The notes below the pieces were generated by a model, which did no database searches, had not been told where the DNA came from, and worked only from the letters and a program-made list of their open reading frames with translations. 9,172 bases of DNA from Acidimicrobiaceae bacterium (GTDB lineage: Bacteria > Actinomycetota > Acidimicrobiia > Acidimicrobiales > Microtrichaceae), in NCBI GenBank assembly GCA_003514205.1, contig DORQ01000122.1, positions 1-9,172 of the forward strand. The letters are read 5' to 3'. How positions within the stretch are numbered: position 1 is the first letter of the stretch; every line of letters starts with the position of its first letter. This document shows, one piece after another, positions 1 through 5,297 of the stretch. Both the position numbers and the translations under genes were made by a program.

Positions 1-45
1 GGAGGGGCTGTCGCCGAGCCCGAGGGGGCCGAGGCCCCCGAGTAG
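1..45 (+). CDS. rpsB: 30S ribosomal protein S2, C-terminal end (partial)
   Basis: Only the last 14 codons and a TAG stop (43-45) are present, read in frame 1. They encode GGAVAEPEGAEAPE, a Gly/Ala/Pro/Glu-rich tail. Many actinobacterial S2 proteins carry a low-complexity acidic tail of this kind after the folded domain, and rpsB lies directly upstream of tsf in most bacteria. The assignment therefore rests on position plus tail composition. No conserved S2 domain sequence is inside the window, so another gene cannot be strictly excluded. Confidence 0.75.
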   Translation, partial: GGAVAEPEGAEAPE

Positions 46-64
46 TTCACCCCTTCTTTGCCCT

Positions 65-120
65 CGGGCCCACCAGGCGGGGGGAAAGCCGGCCCGCAAG
101 CTCGCCGCCCACTGGGGCGG
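65..120 (+). other. Inverted repeats in the rpsB-tsf spacer
   Basis: The 120-base spacer 46-165 is GC-rich and contains two perfect inverted repeats. CGGGCC (65-70) pairs with GGCCCG (91-96) across a 20-base loop. CCGCCC (105-110) pairs with GGGCGG (115-120) across the loop ACTG. Neither is followed by a T run, so these are not classical intrinsic terminators. Such structure could attenuate transcription between rpsB and tsf, protect an mRNA end after processing, or bind a regulator. The pairing is seen directly; the role is inference. Confidence 0.4.
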
Positions 121-165
121 TACCCACAAAAGTCCCCGTAGAAGAAATCAAGATCAGGAGTAACC

Positions 166-957
166 ATGGCTGAAATCACCGCCAAGGATGTGAAGTCCCT
201 TCGAGACGCAACAGGCGCCGGAATGATGGATGCAAAGAAGGCCCTCGTCGAGGCCGACGGTGATCGCGATCGTGCAGCCCGCATCCTCCGTGAGAAGGGT
301 CTTACGAAAGTTGCGACCCTCGAGGATCGAGAGAACAACCAGGGTGCAGTTGCTATTGCCCAGTCTGATTCTGTTGCGGCGCTCGTCGAGCTGAAGGCCG
401 AAACTGATTTCTCCGCAAAGTCGGCTGATTTTGTCTCACTCGTACAACGGATGGCTGAGGCAGTGCTTGCGGATGGAGTTGGCGCTGTCGACTCACTCGC
501 TGAGGATCTCGACACGCTGAAGCTTCAGAAGAAGGAGAACATCGTGCTTGGCAAGGTCGAGCGCTTTGAGGCTGCGGCGGGCAACACGCTCGACACCTAC
601 CTCCACGAGCAGGACGGCCGCGGAACCGTTGGCGTGTTGGTTGAGCTCAACGGTGTCGATGCAGAGCTTGCACACGAGGTGTCACTTCATATCGCGTTCG
701 CTAAGCCGTCGGCGATGAGCCGCGACGAGGTCGACCCGGCACTCGTTGCCAAGGCGACCGAAGGATTCGAAGAACTCACTCGCAAAGAGGGCAAACCAGA
801 AGCTGCCATCCCAAAGATCGTTGAGGGCCGAGTGGGCTCATGGTTCGCCGAGCGCGTCCTGCCAGAGCAGGGTATGTTCGGGGACAAAGAAACTGTGCAA
901 GAGCGCCTCGGCAGCGGATCAATTGTCCGCTTTGCTCTGGCGGTTATCGGACACTAG
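166..957 (+). CDS. tsf: Translation elongation factor Ts (EF-Ts)
   Basis: EF-Ts is the cytosolic guanine-nucleotide exchange factor that releases GDP from EF-Tu. The 263-residue protein begins MAEITAKDVKSLRDATGAGM and continues with MDAKKAL, the typical N-terminal UBA-like domain (about 1-50). Residues T80-D81-F82 form the conserved TDF segment that contacts EF-Tu in this family. The core and dimerisation region follow, with HIAFAKPSAMSRDEV near 177-191 and KIVEGRV near 216-222. Length is slightly below the 270-285 usual for the family, with no obvious gap. The ATG at 166 is supported by a strong AGGAG (156-160) five bases upstream. It follows rpsB, the near-universal arrangement. Identification is secure. 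Confidence 0.97.
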   Translation: MAEITAKDVKSLRDATGAGMMDAKKALVEADGDRDRAARILREKGLTKVATLEDRENNQGAVAIAQSDSVAALVELKAETDFSAKSADFVSLVQRMAEAVLADGVGAVDSLAEDLDTLKLQKKENIVLGKVERFEAAAGNTLDTYLHEQDGRGTVGVLVELNGVDAELAHEVSLHIAFAKPSAMSRDEVDPALVAKATEGFEELTRKEGKPEAAIPKIVEGRVGSWFAERVLPEQGMFGDKETVQERLGSGSIVRFALAVIGH

Positions 958-986
958 ACATCAGCCTCACGACTACCTAGGACCTC

Positions 987-1736
987 ATGAACTCAGAGAC
1001 CTCACCAGAACCCTTGGCACGTTGGCCGAGGGTTCTTTTGAAACTGTCCGGCGAAGCATTCGCAGGAGACCAAGGATTCGGCATCGACGGCGAAATCGTT
1101 GCACAGATCGCGCAGTCAATCATCGATGTGAAGCAAACAATGGCGGTCGACCTGGCCGTGGTTGTTGGGGGCGGCAACATCTGGCGAGGCATGACTGGAG
1201 CCGGCGCAGGTATGGACCGCGCCCAAGCCGACTACATGGGCATGCTGGCAACAGTGATCAACGGACTTGCGCTTCAAGAGACCTTGGAGAGATTGGGCCA
1301 ACCCACTCGCGTCCAGAGCGCGATCCATATGTCGCAGGTGGCAGAACCATATATTCGTCGTCGAGCGATTCGTCATCTCGAAAAAGGCAGGGTTGTCATC
1401 TTCGCCGGCGGCACTGGCAATCCCTTTTTCACCACTGACACCACTGCAGCGCTTCGAGCGGTTGAAATCGAAGCTGGCGCGATTCTGATGGGCAAGAACG
1501 GCACTGACGGTGTATACACCGATGATCCGCGCACAAACCCAGATGCAACGCTGCTTCGGAATGTTAGCTACATCGATGTCCTCAATCGCGGCCTGAAAGT
1601 CATGGATTCCACCGCCATCACGCTCTGCATGGACAATGACATCCCGATCGTCGTTTTCGACCTCATGGGCGAGGATCTCATCAGGAAGATACTTCTCGGT
1701 GACACTGTGGGAACCACCGTCTCCATGGAGGCGTAG
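987..1736 (+). CDS. pyrH: UMP kinase
   Basis: PyrH phosphorylates UMP to UDP with ATP in the cytosol, feeding RNA, DNA and cell-wall nucleotide-sugar synthesis. It belongs to the amino-acid-kinase fold and is unrelated to eukaryotic UMP/CMP kinases. The 249-residue product shows LLKLSGEAF (17-25, phosphate-binding Lys19), [11 protein letters not shown] (58-68, glycine-rich loop), [14 protein letters not shown] (84-97), [12 protein letters not shown] (141-152), and [15 protein letters not shown] (168-182) of the nucleotide-binding part. It is about 9 residues longer than typical PyrH, all at the N-terminus. The start ATG has a modest AGGA (979-982) four bases upstream. The 29-base gap after tsf suggests co-transcription. 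UTP feedback and GTP activation are known for the family but cannot be read from this sequence. Confidence 0.97.
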   Translation: MNSETSPEPLARWPRVLLKLSGEAFAGDQGFGIDGEIVAQIAQSIIDVKQTMAVDLAVVVGGGNIWRGMTGAGAGMDRAQADYMGMLATVINGLALQETLERLGQPTRVQSAIHMSQVAEPYIRRRAIRHLEKGRVVIFAGGTGNPFFTTDTTAALRAVEIEAGAILMGKNGTDGVYTDDPRTNPDATLLRNVSYIDVLNRGLKVMDSTAITLCMDNDIPIVVFDLMGEDLIRKILLGDTVGTTVSMEA

Positions 1737-1766
1737 CGGCCTCGAAATCGCGAACAACCCAAGGAT

Positions 1767-1791
1767 CCGCGCGCTGGATGGCACCGCGCGG
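1767..1791 (+). other. Perfect 7-bp hairpin between pyrH and frr
   Basis: CCGCGCG (1767-1773) and CGCGCGG (1785-1791) are exact reverse complements separated by 11 bases, all G-C pairs. The hairpin sits in the 81-base pyrH-frr gap and ends 26 bases before the preferred frr start. No U tract follows (next bases are CCCATCGAG), so it is not a standard intrinsic terminator. It may stabilise an mRNA end, pause polymerase, or tune frr translation. The structure is evident, the role unknown. Confidence 0.45.
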
Positions 1792-1817
1792 CCCATCGAG
1801 TGTGCGAGGCTGTGAGG

Positions 1818-2387
1818 ATGTCAGAAGAGTTAGTTCAAGCAGTCCGCGAGGACGCCGCCGAACGTATGGCCAAGGCGACCGCGCACGCCAGAAACGAGTT
1901 CGCGGGGGTCCGCAGCGGTCGTGCCAACTCCGGGCTCGTGGAGAAGCTTCCCGTTGAGTACTACGGAGGCACCGTGCCACTCCAACAACTTGCATCGTTT
2001 TCCGTTCCTGAGGCCCGCATGCTGGTCATCACTCCCTTTGACAAGGCGTCTATTCCAGCTATTGAACGATCGATTCGTGAGGCAAATCTTGGGCTGAATC
2101 CTTCCAATGACGGTGTTCAAATCCGGCTTGGATTTCCTTCGCTCACCGAGGAGCGCCGCAAAGAGTTCGTGAAGATGGTCAAGTCCAAGGCTGAGGATGG
2201 GCGAACGGCAATTCGTGCGGTCCGGAGGGATGGTCGAAAGGACCTTGAGTCATTTCAAAAGGACAGCGAGATCACCGAGGACGAATGCCGGCGAGGCGAA
2301 GATGATCTCGACAAGCTGACCAAGAAGTATGAGGCCGAAATCGAAGCTGCCTTGGAGGCGAAGACTGTGGAGTTGATGGAGGGCTGA
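1818..2387 (+). CDS. frr: Ribosome recycling factor
   Basis: RRF acts with EF-G after termination to split the 70S ribosome from mRNA and tRNA. Family hallmarks are RSGRANSGLVEKL (usually GRAxPxLL), VEYYGGTVPLQQLA, ITPFDKASIPAIERSI, LGLNPSNDG, LTEERRKEFVK, RRDGRKDL and the C-terminal long helices EITEDECRRGEDDLDKLTKKY. I prefer the ATG at 1818, giving 189 residues, close to the usual 185. GAGG (1806-1809) lies eight bases upstream of it. An in-frame GTG at 1800 would add MCEAVR but has no ribosome-binding site I can see. The stop TGA (2385-2387) shares its A with the cdsA ATG, which suggests translational coupling. A small oddity is GF where most RRFs have two prolines or PL just before the LTEERR motif. 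Confidence 0.96.
   Translation: MSEELVQAVREDAAERMAKATAHARNEFAGVRSGRANSGLVEKLPVEYYGGTVPLQQLASFSVPEARMLVITPFDKASIPAIERSIREANLGLNPSNDGVQIRLGFPSLTEERRKEFVKMVKSKAEDGRTAIRAVRRDGRKDLESFQKDSEITEDECRRGEDDLDKLTKKYEAEIEAALEAKTVELMEG
2378..2383 (+). promoter_or_regulatory. cdsA ribosome-binding site inside the frr 3' end
   Basis: GGAGGG at 2378-2383 lies within the last codons of frr, three to four bases before the ATG at 2387. Together with the TGATG overlap it fixes the start of the unusually long CdsA product and argues that its N-terminal tail is really translated. Confidence 0.6.
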
Positions 2388-4015
2388 TGACCGAAGACAA
2401 CTGGAATCCAGAGGATGAAAACTCCGCCCCGCCCTCCCTACCTCGAGACCCCCAACTGCCGCCGACCGAGGGCGTGAGAATCATCGGTGCTCGCGAAGCG
2501 GGTGAAGCGGCGGCGGCAGGTGAAGTTGACGGAGGTGCGCCGAGGTCAACTGAGGCGAGCGTCGGCCAACAACGAGCGTCGTTCCCCGAATCACCGAGTG
2601 TGAGTGCTTCCTCGCAGCAGATGGAACCAGAGAGCGTCACCGAGATCCCAGCGGTTGCGCCATCAGAGTCATTCGTGCTTCCCCATTACTCGGATCCGCC
2701 AACCGGGCAGGTTCCCAAGGTGGTTATTGGTGAGGAATCCGACGCGAGCTGGTCGAGCCTGAGTGACCAACCACGATGGCGAGACACTGAGGCCCAGTTT
2801 GAGGCCGACGGTGGGCTCGGCCACCTCATGGATGACGCGCCAAAGCTTGGTGCTCTTGAGCCGCGTCAGTCCTCTACCGATTTTTTCGAGGCGATCGCGG
2901 ACCTCACTGATACCTCAATGCCGTCCCAAGAGTCCTCCGCTCGGTCCTCGGCTGCACCTCGCGGCACGCCCTCACCCGCTCCTTCAGACGACTTGACTGA
3001 TGTCTCGGATCCCACGGATCTGGAATCAGTCGGTGCGACGGGTAGGTCGCAGGTACGAACGCCGCCTCAACCGCGACGACGACGCCCTGGGTCAACGGGC
3101 CCGGGCGGGCCGAGAGCGAGTGCTCGAGCATCTGCAACCACTAGAGAAACCGCCTCAAGTAGTCGGAACGTTCCACTTGCGGCCGCTGTTGGAGTCGGTC
3201 TGCTCGGCGTTGGAGTGTTGTGCTTCAAATTGGGTGCAGTTGCCTCGATGGTCTTGATTGCTGTGGTGCTGTTGGCTTGCGCTGCGGAGTTTTTCACTGC
3301 GCTGCAAACCTCGGGTTACCGACCTCAGACCATGCTCGGCGTGCTCGCCGTTGGGGCACTCGCCGTTGCCCCGCTGTATAAGGCATTCTTTGCTTACCCG
3401 ATCATCTTTGGAGTGCTGACCTTGGCAGGGCTCGCGTGGGCGCTCTTCGTGCAGCCTGGTGAGGGATCGGTGATGAACCTCGGTGTCACCTTGCTTGGCG
3501 TTGCCTACATTGGTGGCTTGGGTTCCTTCGCAACCCTGTCTCTCGGCGTGGCCCGGCCATACGAGGCTCCCAATGCGCCAAACCAGGGCATCGGCATTGT
3601 GCTGTCGGCTGTGATCATCACGGTGGCGTACGACGTGTGTGCCTATTTCGTGGGTCGAACCTGGGGCAGAACTCCCCTCAACGCGCAAAGCCCGAACAAG
3701 ACTTGGGAGGGTTTCGGAGGGGGAGTGGCAGCAGGCCTGTTGGTTTCTTTCGTCATCATCCACTTTGGAAAGCTCCATCCCGTTGGTGTGGATTGGGCGA
3801 CAACGTTTCGATTCTGCCTCATTTGTGCCTTGATGGCTCCGGTGGGTGACTTGTGCGAATCGGCCATCAAACGTGATCTCGGCGTCAAAGACATGGGAAC
3901 ACTCCTTCCGGGACACGGTGGAGTGCTCGACCGATTCGATGGAATGCTGTTCGTGCTTCCAACGGCCTATTTCATGGCGCATTTCATGAACCTGGGTGCT
4001 CCCGCTTTCTTCTGA
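2387..4015 (+). CDS. cdsA: CDP-diacylglycerol synthase with long disordered N-terminal tail
   Basis: CdsA condenses CTP with phosphatidic acid at the cytoplasmic membrane, giving CDP-diacylglycerol for phosphatidylglycerol, cardiolipin and phosphatidylinositol. The catalytic half spans about 262-542 and is almost wholly hydrophobic, with roughly eight membrane segments. The family signature is at 492-518: SxxKR (S492, K495, R496), KD (501-502) and HGGxxDRxD (H510-D518). SPNKTWEGFGGG (435-446) and D416 in AYDVCAYFVGR are also typical. The first 260 residues are low-complexity and rich in Pro, Ser, Glu and Asp, ending in an Arg-rich patch (R224, R230-R233, R243, R247, R253, R260) just before the first membrane helix. 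Typical CdsA is about 270-310 residues; this one is 542. The enzyme assignment is firm; the tail has no function I recognise. Confidence 0.95.
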   Translation: MTEDNWNPEDENSAPPSLPRDPQLPPTEGVRIIGAREAGEAAAAGEVDGGAPRSTEASVGQQRASFPESPSVSASSQQMEPESVTEIPAVAPSESFVLPHYSDPPTGQVPKVVIGEESDASWSSLSDQPRWRDTEAQFEADGGLGHLMDDAPKLGALEPRQSSTDFFEAIADLTDTSMPSQESSARSSAAPRGTPSPAPSDDLTDVSDPTDLESVGATGRSQVRTPPQPRRRRPGSTGPGGPRASARASATTRETASSSRNVPLAAAVGVGLLGVGVLCFKLGAVASMVLIAVVLLACAAEFFTALQTSGYRPQTMLGVLAVGALAVAPLYKAFFAYPIIFGVLTLAGLAWALFVQPGEGSVMNLGVTLLGVAYIGGLGSFATLSLGVARPYEAPNAPNQGIGIVLSAVIITVAYDVCAYFVGRTWGRTPLNAQSPNKTWEGFGGGVAAGLLVSFVIIHFGKLHPVGVDWATTFRFCLICALMAPVGDLCESAIKRDLGVKDMGTLLPGHGGVLDRFDGMLFVLPTAYFMAHFMNLGAPAFF

Positions 4016-4094
4016 CGAGCGGCACAAACTCTTTGGCAAGGTGTCAGCGCCCACCCGCGGCCACCACGCACCCTCCGCCCACCCTTCACGCTCT

Positions 4095-4115
4095 GGCCAT
4101 GCTGCGCACGTGGCC
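4095..4115. promoter_or_regulatory. Operator-like dyad / hairpin upstream of dxr
   Basis: GGCCA (4095-4099) and TGGCC (4111-4115) form a perfect dyad. As RNA the arms extend to GGCCATG/CGTGGCC with one G-U pair and a 7-base loop. The dyad ends on the base before the TAGCAT box at 4116, so a protein bound here would cover the region between -35 and -10. It is the only conspicuous symmetry in the 115-base cdsA-dxr gap. It could instead be a weak transcript-end hairpin for cdsA, although no U run follows. Confidence 0.3.
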
Positions 4116-4121
4116 TAGCAT
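4116..4121 (+). promoter_or_regulatory. Candidate -10 box for a leaderless or short-leader dxr transcript
   Basis: TAGCAT matches the actinobacterial -10 pattern TANNNT and lies nine bases before the dxr ATG. Initiation 6-8 bases downstream would start the mRNA at or within a few bases of the start codon. The upstream region lacks a good Shine-Dalgarno (only GACGAG at 4122-4127), as expected for a leaderless gene. I see no convincing -35 hexamer. Confidence 0.35.
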
Positions 4122-4130
4122 GACGAGATC

Positions 4131-5297
4131 ATGGAATCAGTAGCAGTGATGGGTTCCACCGGATCCATTGGTACCCAGACACTTGAGGTCATTGCGTCGG
4201 CGCCTGAGTCGCTTCGCGTCGGTGTGTTGAGCGCACACAGCAATGTGGACCTGCTGGTGCGTCAGGCTGAGCTCTGTACGCCCGACCTCGTCGTCATCGT
4301 GGACGAGACGTTGGCGTCTGACCTCCAACGGCGGGTGCCACAGGGTGTTCAGGTCGAGGCTGGCCTGGATGCGCTAGGTGCTGCAGCAGCGGAGGCAGAT
4401 GTCACGATCAATGGTGTGGTTGGGTTCGCTGGTCTCGGTGTCACGCTCGCCACATTGTCGGCAGGTAAACGCCTTGGGCTGGCAAACAAGGAGTCGCTCA
4501 TCGCAGCGGGACCGATTGTGCAGCCGTTGCGATTGGTTCCGGGGGCGGAGTTGATTCCGGTGGATTCTGAGCACTGTGCCATTCACCAGTGCCTTCGTTC
4601 GGGAAGCTCAGGGCCCGGCGGATCACGCCTGTCGTCGGTGGTGTTGACTGCATCGGGAGGTCCGTTTCGGGGGCGCGACGCCGAGTGGTGTGCATCAGTG
4701 ACCTTGGAGCAAGCGCTTGCGCATCCCACCTGGTCGATGGGACCCAAAATCACCGTGGATTCTTCGACCTTGATGAACAAGGGGCTCGAAGTGATCGAGG
4801 CGCACGAGTTGTTCGGCGTGGGCTACGACAGCATCGAAGTGGTGGTTCATCCAGAATCAATCGTGCATTCGATGGCCACGTTCACCGATGGATCAACAAT
4901 TGCCCAGCTGTCGCAACCCGATATGCGGCTTCCTATTGGCTACGCCTTGTCGTGGCCAAATCGCCATCAGATCCCCTTTGGATCGATGGACTTTTCCAAG
5001 CCGTTCGCACTGCACTTTGAACCACCCGACCTCGATACCTTTCGCTGTCTATCGCTTGCATTTGCTGCTGGCCGTGCTGGAGAAACAGCTCCGGCCTGGC
5101 TATCTGCATCGAACGAGGTAGCTGTTGAGGCCTTTCTTGAGGGCAGGATCGGCTGGCTCGACATAGCGGCCGTGAACGACGCCACTTTGCAGGATTGGGA
5201 CGGTAGCGTGGCAGACAGTGTCGACGCGGTCTTGGCCGCAGATAGCACCGCCCGCCGAATCGCCGCTACACACATTTCGCAGTTGGAGCCCCGTTGA
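4131..5297 (+). CDS. dxr: 1-deoxy-D-xylulose 5-phosphate reductoisomerase
   Basis: DXR (IspC) rearranges and reduces DXP to 2-C-methyl-D-erythritol 4-phosphate using NADPH and a divalent metal. It is the committed step of the MEP isoprenoid pathway and the fosmidomycin target. The 388-residue product has GSTGSIG at 8-14 (NADPH phosphate loop), LANKESLIAAGP (substrate/cofactor region), and the metal ligands D145 and E147 in PVDSEHCAIHQ. The third metal ligand is E220 in MNKGLEVIEAHELF. TASGGPFR, HPTWSMGPKITVDSSTLMNK and HPESIVHSM are also intact. Family length is about 380-400. The start ATG is the natural one, six codons ahead of GSTGSIG. The 3' end overlaps the protease gene by four bases, so the two are probably co-translated. 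Confidence 0.97.
   Translation: MESVAVMGSTGSIGTQTLEVIASAPESLRVGVLSAHSNVDLLVRQAELCTPDLVVIVDETLASDLQRRVPQGVQVEAGLDALGAAAAEADVTINGVVGFAGLGVTLATLSAGKRLGLANKESLIAAGPIVQPLRLVPGAELIPVDSEHCAIHQCLRSGSSGPGGSRLSSVVLTASGGPFRGRDAEWCASVTLEQALAHPTWSMGPKITVDSSTLMNKGLEVIEAHELFGVGYDSIEVVVHPESIVHSMATFTDGSTIAQLSQPDMRLPIGYALSWPNRHQIPFGSMDFSKPFALHFEPPDLDTFRCLSLAFAAGRAGETAPAWLSASNEVAVEAFLEGRIGWLDIAAVNDATLQDWDGSVADSVDAVLAADSTARRIAATHISQLEPR
5285..5288 (+). promoter_or_regulatory. Ribosome-binding site deciding the TTG start of the protease gene
   Basis: GGAG at 5285-5288 lies five bases before TTG 5294 and inside the dxr 3' end. The next in-frame Met is residue 52, so this site plus the TTGA overlap supports the upstream TTG start. 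Confidence 0.5.

Noticed and set aside
746..1438. 230-codon + strand frame bridging tsf and pyrH
   Set aside because: It overlaps two certain genes in another frame and its product is Arg/Ser-rich low complexity with no start signal.
1767..1791. Intrinsic terminator after pyrH
   Set aside because: The stem is strong but no U-rich tract follows. I found no convincing intrinsic terminator anywhere in the window.
1800..1817. GTG start for frr six codons upstream
   Set aside because: There is no Shine-Dalgarno before it, while ATG 1818 has GAGG at suitable spacing and gives the usual RRF length.
3155..4054. 299-codon open frame on the - strand opposite cdsA
   Set aside because: It mirrors the membrane half of CdsA. 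Its product is His/Gln/Ser-rich without domain features, as expected from the complement of hydrophobic codons.
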